A stretch of 64,000 nt of DNA, taken from the NCBI GenBank assembly GCA_964410965.1, contig CAYPIY010000003.1, forward strand, positions 310,001 through 374,000, written 5' to 3'. This stretch comes from JBBIRG01 sp964410965 (GTDB lineage Bacteria > CLD3 > SB21 > JBBIRG01). This document shows positions 37,399 to 46,010 of this stretch, in pieces. The number at the start of each line of letters is the position of its first letter. Position 1 is the first letter of the stretch. Position numbers and translations under genes: made by a program. The notes beneath the pieces are model-generated. The model ran no database searches, was not told where the DNA came from, and saw nothing but the letters and a program-made list of their open reading frames with translations.

Positions 37399-38853
37399 AT
37401 GGCACGCAAAATCACCATAGAGCCTGTCACCCGCGTTGAGGGTCACGGCAAGGTGACCATCCAATTAGATGATTCGGGCAACGTGTCCCAGACACGCCTG
37501 CATATCGTGGAATTCCGCGGATTCGAGCGTTTCGTGCAGGGCCGTCCATACTGGGAAGCGCCGGTGTTCGTCCAGCGCCTCTGCGGAATCTGCCCGGTTA
37601 GTCACCATCTCGCCGCCGCGAAAGCGACGGACGATATCGTCGGCGTCCGCTCCGAAAACCTGAGCCCGACTGCCGATAAAATGCGCCGGCTGATGCATCA
37701 CGGACAGATGTTCCAGTCGCACGCGCTGCACTTCTTCCACCTCTGCGCTGCCGATCTGCTGCTCGGCATCGACGCCGATCCGGCCATCCGTAACGTCATC
37801 GGAGTGGCGATCAAGCATCCCGATCTCGCCGTTCAGGGCGTGATGATGCGCAAGTACGGACAGGAAGTGATCAAAGTCACCGCCGGCAAGAAAATCCACG
37901 GCACCGGAGCGATCCCCGGCGGCATCAACAAATGCCTGACCGTTGCGGAACGCGATTCGCTGATCAGGGGATTCGATGGCATGCCCGGACTGGACAAGAT
38001 GGTCGAATGGGCGCAGGGCGCCGTGAACCTGTTCAAGGAATATCACAAAACCCATGCCGACATGCTCGATAATTTCGCCGTTTTCCCTTCCAATCACCTG
38101 AGTTTGGTCCGAAAGGACGGAGCGCTCGACCTGTATCACGGCGTGATGCGCGCCGTGGATACCGACGGAAAGAAAATCCTGAACGACGTGGATTATCATG
38201 ACTACCTGCACCATATCGCCGAACAAACCAAGACATGGTCGTACATGAAGTTCCCGTACCTGAAATCTTTGGGTAAGGAAAAGGGATGGTACACCGTTGG
38301 TCCGCTAGGCCGTCTGAACGTCTGCGACTTCATTCCCACTCCGCTCGCGCAGAAGGAATTCGAGATTTACCGCGCATACACCAAAGGCAAACCGCACAAT
38401 CAGTCCATGCACATGCACTGGGCGCGCCTGATCGAACTTCTGCATTCCATCGAAGTCATCAAGGACCTTCTCAACGATCCGGATATCCTCAAGGATAACG
38501 AACTGACCCGCAAGGGCAAGAAACAGTCCGAAGGAATCGGCCTGATCGAGGCGCCGCGCGGAACGCTGTTCCATCACTACCGCGTGAACGAGCACGACCA
38601 GATCACCATGGCGAACCTCATCGTTTCCACGACCAACAACAACGAACCGATGAACCGCGCCGTAAACACCGTCGCCGTCAAGCAGATGGGCGGTCAGAAG
38701 GAAATCACCGAGCCGATGATGAACGCCGTGGAAGTCGCCATCCGCGCGTACGATCCCTGCCTGAGCTGCGCCACGCACGCTTACGGCAAAATGCCGCTCG
38801 AATTCAAACTGAAAGACGCGGACGGTAACGTCATCCAGGTCAAACGCAAATAA
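37399..38853 (+). CDS. hoxH: NAD-reducing [NiFe]-hydrogenase large subunit HoxH (group 3d)
   Basis: 484 residues from the ATG at 37399, with GGAGAT before it. The NiFe site is formed by L1 RLCGICPVSHH (Cys62, Cys65) and L2 DPCLSCATH (Cys454, Cys457). After His460 there is a 24-residue tail, the extension that a maturation protease removes once nickel is in place; hoxW lies 2.2 kb downstream. The L1/L2 wording and the hoxFUYH order identify the bidirectional NAD-linked group 3d type, which oxidises H2 with NAD+ or makes H2 from NADH. A strong terminator follows 24 bases after the stop. No hyp genes are in the window. Confidence 0.96.
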   Translation: MARKITIEPVTRVEGHGKVTIQLDDSGNVSQTRLHIVEFRGFERFVQGRPYWEAPVFVQRLCGICPVSHHLAAAKATDDIVGVRSENLSPTADKMRRLMHHGQMFQSHALHFFHLCAADLLLGIDADPAIRNVIGVAIKHPDLAVQGVMMRKYGQEVIKVTAGKKIHGTGAIPGGINKCLTVAERDSLIRGFDGMPGLDKMVEWAQGAVNLFKEYHKTHADMLDNFAVFPSNHLSLVRKDGALDLYHGVMRAVDTDGKKILNDVDYHDYLHHIAEQTKTWSYMKFPYLKSLGKEKGWYTVGPLGRLNVCDFIPTPLAQKEFEIYRAYTKGKPHNQSMHMHWARLIELLHSIEVIKDLLNDPDILKDNELTRKGKKQSEGIGLIEAPRGTLFHHYRVNEHDQITMANLIVSTTNNNEPMNRAVNTVAVKQMGGQKEITEPMMNAVEVAIRAYDPCLSCATHAYGKMPLEFKLKDADGNVIQVKRK

Positions 38854-38877
38854 TGAACGGCCGCTTATGACCAATCA

Positions 38878-38911
38878 ACCCGGGTTGTTCCTGCAGCCCG
38901 GGTAATTTTTT
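38878..38911 (+). terminator. Rho-independent terminator after hoxH
   Basis: ACCCGGG (38878-38884) pairs with CCCGGGT (38897-38903) around a 12-base loop, followed by AATTTTTT. It closes the hoxFUYH transcript and separates it from the MobB-like, porin and hoxW genes. Confidence 0.82.
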
Positions 38912-38974
38912 ATCGGTATCATATAATAACGTTCGGAACAACAGGGCGCAGCGTTCAAAAGTTCATACATTGTC

Positions 38975-39526
38975 ATGATCAAAAAACCAAATTTCCTTAT
39001 CATCGGTTCCGCATTCCGGAATGTTGGAAAAACCGAATTAGCCTGCCGGATCATCCGGAAATATGCGGGAGAATTCAAAATCGTCGGTCTGAAAATTTCT
39101 GCAGTCACGATTCTGAAAGCGTCTTCGGATTCGAGCGACCTTCATGATTATTCCGGTGATTATGAAATCACTGAAGAAACTGATGAACTTTCCGGAAAAG
39201 ATACGGCCCGAATGCTTAAAGCCGGCGCGCGGAAAGCATACCGGTTGAAAACCGTCCATGCGCAAATGGAAAAAGTTATAAACGTCGTTTTAAAACAGAT
39301 ACCCGATGAGGCGCTTGTCGTATGCGAATCAACGTCAGTTCGGGATTTCATAGAGCCATCGGTATTTCTTCTGATAACGGATAATAACCTTTCTTCGGTT
39401 AAGCCGAGTTATGTACGACTTTTCAGTCTGGCCGATCGGGTCATTGTTTTTGATCAGTCGGGCTGGGATTTTTCACCGGATCAGATTATCGCTGAAAAAA
39501 ACCGATGGAAACTTTCCGGTGAATAA
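38975..39526 (+). CDS. MobB-like P-loop NTPase
   Basis: 183 residues. The P-loop reads GSAFRNVGKT at 11-20, with Ala13 where classical Walker A has its first Gly. 'GKDTARMLKAGARKAY' near residue 74 resembles the MobB segment after the core strands, and 'VVCESTSVRDFIEPSVFLLI' takes the place of the MobB 'EG' strand. MobB-family proteins bind GTP and assist molybdenum-cofactor dinucleotide attachment. No molybdoenzyme or moa/moe gene is nearby; the neighbours are hoxH and hoxW. It might serve metal or cofactor handling for the hydrogenase, which is inference. It is not HypB: no His-rich start or HypB motifs. Confidence 0.6.
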   Translation: MIKKPNFLIIGSAFRNVGKTELACRIIRKYAGEFKIVGLKISAVTILKASSDSSDLHDYSGDYEITEETDELSGKDTARMLKAGARKAYRLKTVHAQMEKVINVVLKQIPDEALVVCESTSVRDFIEPSVFLLITDNNLSSVKPSYVRLFSLADRVIVFDQSGWDFSPDQIIAEKNRWKLSGE

Positions 39527-39580
39527 CCGGTCATTCTCCCGCACTTATCAATTTTATTGATTGATTATTGAAAATTTCAT

Positions 39581-39593
39581 GAGTATAATACTC
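39581..39593. promoter_or_regulatory. Short palindrome in the porin promoter region
   Basis: GAGTATAATACTC is a perfect 6-bp inverted repeat around one base, 81 bases before the porin start. A second small hairpin (ATCAAT/ATTGAT) lies just upstream near 39547-39561. It could be an operator or chance. Confidence 0.25.
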
Positions 39594-39673
39594 CGCTATT
39601 TTAATGTTTGAGGACGGATCAGTCCCAACGGCATTACGGAAACACAACCCATCATTAATCGAAGGATGAAACC

Positions 39674-40975
39674 ATGAAAAATCCTTTACAGTACATTGTT
39701 TTGACGCTTTTTTTTATTCCAGCTATACTGAACGGACAGGATGAGGCGAAAGATTTCGGGATCAAATTTAACGGATTTATCAAAAATGATTTTTTCTATG
39801 ACAGTCGCCAGAACGTTACGATCCGTGAGGGACATTTTCTGCTTTATCCGGCGAGCGAATCATTCGATGCAAACAATAAAGACCTGAATGCCGTTGGGAA
39901 TTTTAATTTTCTATCCATTCAGACCCGTTTGACCGGTTCTATAACGGCCCCCGACGCGTTCGGAGCAAAGGTCAGCGGTATCGTTGAAGCGGATTTTTTC
40001 GGAAATGAAAACGCAAATTTCGTGGATAATAACGGCTTCCGCCTGCGTCACGCGGTTGCGAAACTTAATTGGACATCTACCGAACTGCTGTTCGGGCAGT
40101 TCTGGCACCCGATGTTCGTTCCGGCCTGTTTTTCGGAAGTGATTTCATTCAACACCGGCGCGCCGATGCAGCCGTTCTCGCGCAATCCGCAAATCCGTAT
40201 TACGCAGAAAATCAACTCCTTCCGCCTGATCGGCGCGGTTTCCGCCCAGCGCGATTTCACAAGTCCCGGTGGTTCGACGGCGCTGAGAAATTCTCCCATT
40301 CCGGATTTGCACGCACAGTTCCAGTACGAAACGAAAAACCAGGAAACTAAAAGAGAATTCTTTGCCGGCGCCGGGATCGGGTATAAAGCGATTCAACCTT
40401 TGACCCAAACAGAAAAAGGCGCAAGTAAATACAAAACGGATGCAACCGTCGGCGGTATGTCGGCGACGGCTTATATGAAAATGAAAATATCCGATTATAC
40501 GTTCAAGTTCCAGGGCGTTTACGGACAGAATGTATTTGATCTGACCATGCTTGGAGGTTACGGTGTCAAATCAATCAGCGACACTCTGAAAAATTCCGTG
40601 ACGTACACACCGTTCAACACGTTATCGCTCTGGACGGAGGGAATCTGGAACACGGGCCGCTGGCAGTTCGCTTTGTGGGCGGGGTATACCAAGAATCTCG
40701 GTGCAGGCGATTCGGTCGCATATTATTCCAATAAAGTCAGCGGTACAGACGCGACGATACGCGGAATTGACATCAAAAACATCTGGCGTATTTCACCACG
40801 GGTTGTTGTAACGGCCGGAAAAATCAGTTTTGCCGTGGAAACCGAATACACGACCGCCGCTTATGCGCGGAAGGACATAAACGGGAAATTGTACCGTAAC
40901 AGCAAAGGCGAAATCACTTCTTCGAAAAACATCTCCAATTTACGCGCGCTGTTCTCGACGATTTTACGGTTCTGA
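39674..40975 (+). CDS. Outer-membrane beta-barrel porin
   Basis: 433 residues. A signal peptide (ending near LNGQ) is followed by alternating hydrophobic strands typical of a trimeric-porin-like barrel ('FGIKFNGFIKNDFFYDSR', 'GQFWHPMF', 'LWTEGIWNTGRWQFALWAGY'), and the last residue is Phe in 'STILRF', the outer-membrane insertion signal. It resembles porins seen in FCB bacteria, though the solute cannot be told. It sits between the hydrogenase structural genes and the hoxW protease, 147 bases after the MobB-like gene. Transport of a hydrogenase-related ion such as nickel would be speculation. Confidence 0.78.
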   Translation: MKNPLQYIVLTLFFIPAILNGQDEAKDFGIKFNGFIKNDFFYDSRQNVTIREGHFLLYPASESFDANNKDLNAVGNFNFLSIQTRLTGSITAPDAFGAKVSGIVEADFFGNENANFVDNNGFRLRHAVAKLNWTSTELLFGQFWHPMFVPACFSEVISFNTGAPMQPFSRNPQIRITQKINSFRLIGAVSAQRDFTSPGGSTALRNSPIPDLHAQFQYETKNQETKREFFAGAGIGYKAIQPLTQTEKGASKYKTDATVGGMSATAYMKMKISDYTFKFQGVYGQNVFDLTMLGGYGVKSISDTLKNSVTYTPFNTLSLWTEGIWNTGRWQFALWAGYTKNLGAGDSVAYYSNKVSGTDATIRGIDIKNIWRISPRVVVTAGKISFAVETEYTTAAYARKDINGKLYRNSKGEITSSKNISNLRALFSTILRF

Positions 40976-41022
40976 GAAAACGGTCTGACAGTCATGATGG
41001 ATCAATCCAGGGAGAAACATAT

Positions 41023-41475
41023 TTGAAAATTCTTTTATACGCATACGGCAACCCCGGCCGGCAGGATGACGGACTGGGCGACGCGCTGGCACAGATGATC
41101 GAAAAGGAAAACCTGCCCGGCATAACTATCGACAGCAATTACCAGCTGAACATTGAAGACGCGGCTTTAGTTGCCGAATATGACACGGCCATTTTTGCTG
41201 ACGCTTCCGTGAACTGCACCGAACCGTTTGAGTTTTCGTCTATAGCACCATCGAAAGAAATCGCGTTCACGACGCACGCGATGTCGCCTCAGTCGGTGCT
41301 GGCGCTGTGCGAAGATGTATATAAAAAATCGCCCCCCGCTTATCTGCTCGCCATCCGCGGATATGAATGGGAAATGGAAGAACCGATGACGGAAAAAGCG
41401 AAAAAGAATCTGGGGGCTGCCTTTCAGTTTGTTTTGGATTTTATCCGGAAGTCCGGAACGGCAAAGCAGTTTTAA
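41023..41475 (+). CDS. hoxW: Hydrogenase maturation protease
   Basis: 150 residues, starting at TTG 41023 with GGAGA upstream; no in-frame ATG gives the N-terminus required by the family. Motif GNPGRQDDGLG at 9-19 holds the first nickel-sensing acidic residue (Asp16 or Asp15). Asp60 in 'IFADAS' and His85 in 'TTHAMSP' match the other two metal ligands known from HybD/HycI-type endopeptidases. These enzymes cut the C-terminal tail of the large subunit after nickel insertion; HoxH here has a 24-residue tail. It is separated from hoxH by two genes, and the pseudouridine synthase gene follows after 17 bases. Confidence 0.9.
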   Translation: MKILLYAYGNPGRQDDGLGDALAQMIEKENLPGITIDSNYQLNIEDAALVAEYDTAIFADASVNCTEPFEFSSIAPSKEIAFTTHAMSPQSVLALCEDVYKKSPPAYLLAIRGYEWEMEEPMTEKAKKNLGAAFQFVLDFIRKSGTAKQF

Positions 41476-41492
41476 ATCCGGATGATATCAAA

Positions 41493-42455
41493 ATGAGAAC
41501 GATCCGCATCACCGTCGCGGGAAATCAGGGTGCTGAACGGCTTGACGTTTTTTTGTCACACCAGATCGAAAACGCTTCCCGGACGCGCATTCAGCAGCTG
41601 ATTGACCAGGAACGCGTGCTGGTCAACGGAAAACAGCCCGCGAAATCCTACAAAATCCGTCCGTACGACAATATCGAAGTCACACTTCCGCTTCCGGAAA
41701 AAATCGAAGCCAAACCCGAAGATATACCCCTGACTATCGTTTATGAAGACGACGACCTGGTCGTTGTGAACAAACCGGCCGGGATGGTGGTTCATCCGGC
41801 GTTCTCCAATTATTCCGGAACCATGGTGAACGCGCTTCTGCATCATGTCCGCGACCTTTCCGGCATCAACGGGGAAATACGCCCGGGGATCGTTCACCGG
41901 ATCGACAAGGATACCAGCGGCCTTTTACTGGTTGCCAAACATGACCGCGCTCACCGATTCCTGAGCCAGCAATTCCGTGCCCATAAAACCGAACGTGAAT
42001 ACTGGGCGCTGGTATGGGGTCACCTGAAAAAGAAAAAAATGAAGGTCGAAACGAATATCGGCCGGAGCGTGAAAGACCGTAAAAAATTTGCCGTGGTCAG
42101 TGATGGCAAGCCGGCTGTTACGCATCTGGAAGTGATGGAACTGTATGACGGTTTTTCACTACTGCGCCTGAACCTTGAAACCGGACGGACACACCAGATA
42201 CGTGTGCACATGGCGTATATCGGACATCCGATCTTCGGCGATAAAACCTACGGCGGCGACAATCCCAATTTAGCGGGCGGCGATAAAAAAAAGAAACTGC
42301 GCGCCTTGAATCTCCTGGAAATGATGCCGCGACAGACTTTGCACGCGAAAACTCTCGGTTTCGTTCATCCTGCCACAAAAAAAACGGTACGCTTTGATTC
42401 CGATCTGCCGGATGATTTCCAGCGTGTATTGAAAGCAATAAAAAAAGCGGAATAA
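41493..42455 (+). CDS. RluD-type 23S rRNA pseudouridine synthase
   Basis: 320 residues from the ATG at 41493, chosen because it opens the S4-like domain ('ERLDVFLSHQ', 'TRIQQLIDQERVLVNG'); the longer frame would overlap hoxW out of frame. The catalytic domain has 'VVNKPAGMVVHP' and the active-site segment HRIDKDTSGLLLVAK with its catalytic Asp, then 'LETGRTHQIRVHM'. These are hallmarks of the RluA/RluD family, which makes pseudouridines in large-subunit rRNA. Its last codons overlap the inverted repeat that terminates the atp operon coming from the other strand. Confidence 0.93.
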   Translation: MRTIRITVAGNQGAERLDVFLSHQIENASRTRIQQLIDQERVLVNGKQPAKSYKIRPYDNIEVTLPLPEKIEAKPEDIPLTIVYEDDDLVVVNKPAGMVVHPAFSNYSGTMVNALLHHVRDLSGINGEIRPGIVHRIDKDTSGLLLVAKHDRAHRFLSQQFRAHKTEREYWALVWGHLKKKKMKVETNIGRSVKDRKKFAVVSDGKPAVTHLEVMELYDGFSLLRLNLETGRTHQIRVHMAYIGHPIFGDKTYGGDNPNLAGGDKKKKLRALNLLEMMPRQTLHAKTLGFVHPATKKTVRFDSDLPDDFQRVLKAIKKAE

Positions 42456-42474
42456 CAAGAGTTATCATTCCGCT
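42438..42474 (-). terminator. Terminator of the atp operon, overlapping the 3' end of the RluD-type gene
   Basis: AGCGGAAT (42446-42453) pairs with ATTCCGCT (42467-42474), with further AAC/GTT pairing in the loop. Read on the minus strand the stem is followed by a T-tract, which in the plus strand is the A-rich end of the pseudouridine synthase gene. It lies 22 bases after the atpE stop. Confidence 0.85.
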
Positions 42475-42495
42475 GATGAGAATGCAAAAAATCGA

Positions 42496-42738
<243 letters not shown>

Positions 42739-42777
42739 TTAAGAGTAAATATTGATTGTATGTCTTTCATGATGCCA

Positions 42778-43680
42778 TTAATGCGAAGAACCGTGATCCC
42801 CGCTGTGCCCGTGTGACAGGGATAACCCGATGAACAGCGCCGACAGAAGCGTAAACACGTACGCCTGCAGGAAGGCGACAAATATTTCCAGCATGAACAT
42901 CGCCAGTGCGAAGAGCACCGACACCGGCGCTACCCAGATCGTATTCAGCACGAAGATCAGGCCGATCAGCGACAGGATCACCACGTGCCCCGCGGTCATG
43001 TTCGCGAACAACCGGATGCAGAGCGCGAACGGTTTGGTGAACAATCCGATGATTTCGATCGGGATCATGATCGGCCACAGGTACCACGGAACCCCGCCCG
43101 TCAGGTGGCTGATGAATCCGACAATCCCCTGTGACCGGATCGCCACCGCCTGCGTGATAAGAAACGTGAATATCGCAAGCGTAGCGGTCACCGCGACATT
43201 GCCCGTCGCCGAAGCGCCGTACGGGATGAGGCCAAGCAGATTCATGAACAGGATAAAAAAGAAAAGCGTCAGAAAATAATTGATATACTTATCGGTAAGA
43301 GATCCGAAATTCGGACGGACGATTTCCTCACGAATAAACACAATCACCGCTTCAAACATATTATACAGCCCGCGTGGAATCATTTTCGGGCGTGCGAGAA
43401 AAAGAAAAATCACAAGCAGCAGAAGCGCAACAAGCCACATCATCACCACATGCTTGCTGGGTGAAAGATTGACCGTCATCCCGAGCACATGGATATCCGG
43501 AAAATGCGGCAGATCGATGATGCCGATGAACGGCAGTTCGATCTGGTGCGCGTTGGAAATATGATGGAGCAGTGTCCCGCCTATATCCACTTTGCCGGAT
43601 GCGCCCGCTGTTCCGGAGACCGCCTGGACCGAATCCGCCTGAGCCCGGGATAACCACATGGTGTTGAGAAATGTCAGCAT
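42778..43680 (-). CDS. atpB: ATP synthase F0 subunit a
   Basis: 300 residues, the long N-terminal form seen in FCB bacteria: about 80 residues, including a hydrophobic start and 'HHISNAHQIELPFIG', precede the usual helices. The essential stator arginine lies in 'CIRLFANMTAGHVV' near residue 222. It forms the two half-channels for protons against the c ring. The His-rich end ('LSHGHSGDHGSSH') is unusual but probably harmless. It lies 54 bases before atpE. Confidence 0.95.
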   Translation of the reverse strand: MLTFLNTMWLSRAQADSVQAVSGTAGASGKVDIGGTLLHHISNAHQIELPFIGIIDLPHFPDIHVLGMTVNLSPSKHVVMMWLVALLLLVIFLFLARPKMIPRGLYNMFEAVIVFIREEIVRPNFGSLTDKYINYFLTLFFFILFMNLLGLIPYGASATGNVAVTATLAIFTFLITQAVAIRSQGIVGFISHLTGGVPWYLWPIMIPIEIIGLFTKPFALCIRLFANMTAGHVVILSLIGLIFVLNTIWVAPVSVLFALAMFMLEIFVAFLQAYVFTLLSALFIGLSLSHGHSGDHGSSH

Positions 43681-43752
43681 GGTGATTGACCTTCATGCGT
43701 AACTAACTGTCAGTAAACGTTAGCAAAAAAAAAAATGAAATTCTACATAAAA

Positions 43753-44130
43753 TTACACTTTTTTTCGTTCTTTCAGGCTTCGCAGCAGATATGCGATTTC
43801 GAGCCCGTGAAAGAGAAAATAATAAAAACCGAACGAGAGAATGAACAGGGTTAGCTCCCCGCGGATCATGGGAAAAAGAAGAACTACAGCGATTGCCACG
43901 GCGAGCATCCGGATTCCGATTCCCCCGAGGACCATGCGCATGAACATTTTATTCGACATGGACAACGCCCGCGAATTCAGGGAAAAACCCGCACCGGCAT
44001 GAACCAACGCCAATCCCCATGAAAGAAATAATACCTTGTACCGGTCCTCACCGTTCGAAAGCCCGGCAAACAGGGGGATCAGAAGTCCCGCGGTCAGTAA
44101 CAGCAGAGCAAATCGCCCTGTTTCTTTCAT
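43753..44130 (-). CDS. AtpI-like membrane protein
   Basis: 125 residues with four hydrophobic segments ('FALLLLTAGLLIPLFA', 'LFLSWGLALVHAGAGFSL', 'MAVAIAVVLLFPMI', 'LFILSFGFYYFLFHGLEI'). The position between the AtpZ-like gene and atpB and the four-helix plan fit the ATP synthase subunit I family, which helps c-ring assembly. Its ATG overlaps the upstream stop by four bases (44127-44130), so the two are coupled. Confidence 0.75.
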   Translation of the reverse strand: MKETGRFALLLLTAGLLIPLFAGLSNGEDRYKVLFLSWGLALVHAGAGFSLNSRALSMSNKMFMRMVLGGIGIRMLAVAIAVVLLFPMIRGELTLFILSFGFYYFLFHGLEIAYLLRSLKERKKV

Positions 44131-44387
44131 GATTGATTATCTTTCTTTTTCTTATCTTTAGGCAAGGCGCTGACCATCCTGAACAACCGGTAGAATCCTC
44201 CGAACAAACCCATAAAAAGACCGATCAGCACAAATACGGCTTTCGTTCCGTAATGCTGATCGAGCCAGTGACCGCCCCAGGCCAGAACGCCAAGCGTCAG
44301 CGCGAACTGCCAGCCCCAGGTCAGGATGGAGGCAGCCGGTCCGCTGGACCCCGACAATAAAGAAACAATGCTTTTTAACGGACCCAT
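44127..44387 (-). CDS. AtpZ-like F0F1 ATPase accessory protein
   Basis: 86 residues with two membrane helices ('WGWQFALTLGVLAWGGHWLD' and 'AVFVLIGLFMGLFGGFYRLF') separated by a short 'QHYGTK' loop. This matches the AtpZ/putative F0F1-ATPase subunit family found upstream of atpI/atpB, proposed to act in Mg2+/Ca2+ transport or assembly. It overlaps the AtpI-like gene by four bases. About 92 bases separate it from the bactofilin gene upstream. Confidence 0.78.
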   Translation of the reverse strand: MGPLKSIVSLLSGSSGPAASILTWGWQFALTLGVLAWGGHWLDQHYGTKAVFVLIGLFMGLFGGFYRLFRMVSALPKDKKKKDNQS

Positions 44388-44479
44388 CGAAATAAAAAAT
44401 ATCCGCGGTAAAAGTTATAAAACAATAATAGGCCGGTCTCAGTGGGTTGATGAATGATGTCCGGGCGCATAGAAAGAAT

Positions 44480-44881
44480 TTATTCTTTAATCCTTGAATC
44501 AGCGGCCATTTCACCGGACGTCTGCGCCATCAGACATTTACCGTCGAAAATGGCGCCTTCCTCCACGATCAGCCTGCGGGTACGGATTTCACCGTTGATG
44601 ACGCCTTTCGATTCAATGACGATCTTCTCGCGTATGTCAAGGTTGCCCGTGATTTTTCCGCCGAGGATCACCGTCTTGGCTGATACATCTCCTTTTACCG
44701 TACCCGTCTGGGCGATGGTAATGGTATCCTGACAGTTAATGTTGCCCTGTATTTCGCCCTCGATCCGGAGATTGGACTGCGAATTGATGTTGCCGGTAAT
44801 CACGGTTCCCCGTCCGATCAGGTTGAGGCCGCCAGAACCGGCCATCTGGCTGTCCGCGCTTTCTTTGATTCCGAATGCCAT
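44480..44881 (-). CDS. Bactofilin
   Basis: 133 residues. The core (about 20-115) is the bactofilin (DUF583) right-handed beta-helix, with regular turns such as 'GRGTVITGNINSQ', 'LRIEGEIQGNINC' and 'VKGDVSAKTVILGGKITGN'. Bactofilins polymerise without nucleotide into membrane-linked filaments that localise cell-wall enzymes. The M23 peptidase gene ends 6 bases upstream, the classic partner, so a cell-shape module is likely. N- and C-terminal tails are short and unstructured, as usual. Confidence 0.93.
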   Translation of the reverse strand: MAFGIKESADSQMAGSGGLNLIGRGTVITGNINSQSNLRIEGEIQGNINCQDTITIAQTGTVKGDVSAKTVILGGKITGNLDIREKIVIESKGVINGEIRTRRLIVEEGAIFDGKCLMAQTSGEMAADSRIKE

Positions 44882-44887
44882 GGTGTC

Positions 44888-45835
44888 TTATCCTTTTATG
44901 ATCAGTTGTTTTATTGAATCCCTCATTGCGTGTCCGGTGCGGTCGATCATGACTGCGTCCTTCAGCTGGGGAAAATAATCGACAGAATCCACCGGCTGGT
45001 TGTCTTTCCATATTTCAAAATGCAGATGGGTGCCTGTTGATAAAGCGCCCGTTTCTCCCACCGTCGCGATGATGTCCCCGCCTTTCACCAGCCAGCCGGG
45101 CTGAACGAACAGATATTCCGCGTGTTTATAGACGCTGAAATATCCGTATCCGTGATACAGGACAACGGTGTTTCCGTACCGCACATGCCAGTCGGAGACA
45201 GCGACCCAGCCGTCGGCTGCGGCTTTAACCGGTGCTCCCTTCGCGGCGACCAGGTCAATACCCCAGTGTGAGGATCCGGCCGAATCCGAAAACCTGCGGG
45301 AAAAAAACCGGCTGTCGACAGGAAGAGTCGAGGGTATGGATGTATACGATGAGATGAAATCCTGATAATAGGTCCGTTCCTGCTGCTGATCTCCCGTTCC
45401 CGTTCGAAGAATGGCCCCTTTCATCCCCTCCACCAGAATGAGATCGTTTTTCTTTTCCTCCTCACCGGCCGTTTTTTTCTTTTCCTCGAACGCGGTGGTG
45501 TCTTCCGGCGCGTTTTTCATGTAGCCGAATACCATCCGGATTTTTTCGTTTTCCTGGCGTACTTTCTTGTATTCGCGCTCGATGATCCGGATGCGCTTGT
45601 TGTCATCCGCCAATTGCTGGTACTTGGTTTCCAGCATATCGTAATAGACGATCTTGTATGCGTTGGAATAATAGTAAATCATCGACAAGACAGCGAGCAA
45701 AAACAGGATGAAAATCATCACCAGGCCCGTTTTTAAAGTGCGGGTCCGGAAACGGTAACTTCTCGGGTCTGTTTTTTCATCATACATCACAAGAAAAGTG
45801 ATGTATTTTCCGGATGATTTGAGAAGGCGGAACAA
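44888..45835 (-). CDS. Membrane-anchored M23 peptidoglycan endopeptidase
   Basis: 315 residues, starting at TTG 45835; AAGGA eight bases upstream supports this start. A cytoplasmic N-terminus leads into one membrane helix at about 36-58, then a coiled coil (60-105) and the LytM/M23 domain (about 185-290). Zinc-site motifs are visible: 'SHWGIDLVAAKG' (H-x3-D) near 191 and 'HLHFEIWKD' near 277. M23 enzymes cut peptidoglycan cross-links. The coiled coil and the downstream bactofilin gene (6-base gap) suggest a bactofilin-positioned hydrolase, as described for LmdC and Csd-type systems. Confidence 0.9.
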   Translation of the reverse strand: MFRLLKSSGKYITFLVMYDEKTDPRSYRFRTRTLKTGLVMIFILFLLAVLSMIYYYSNAYKIVYYDMLETKYQQLADDNKRIRIIEREYKKVRQENEKIRMVFGYMKNAPEDTTAFEEKKKTAGEEEKKNDLILVEGMKGAILRTGTGDQQQERTYYQDFISSYTSIPSTLPVDSRFFSRRFSDSAGSSHWGIDLVAAKGAPVKAAADGWVAVSDWHVRYGNTVVLYHGYGYFSVYKHAEYLFVQPGWLVKGGDIIATVGETGALSTGTHLHFEIWKDNQPVDSVDYFPQLKDAVMIDRTGHAMRDSIKQLIIKG

Positions 45836-46010
45836 GTGCAGGATCCTTTATCGGTAAAAATATGGAACGTCAGGCTGCATAATATATTCATTCAAAACAG
45901 AAATGTCAACATGAAGTCTGAATCTGAAAATCCCCAGGATTTCATGTCTGCGGGCCTGGAATCGTCTTGCCGGGAGAGACGTACACAGGCCGGTAATCGG
46001 AAAGGTTATT

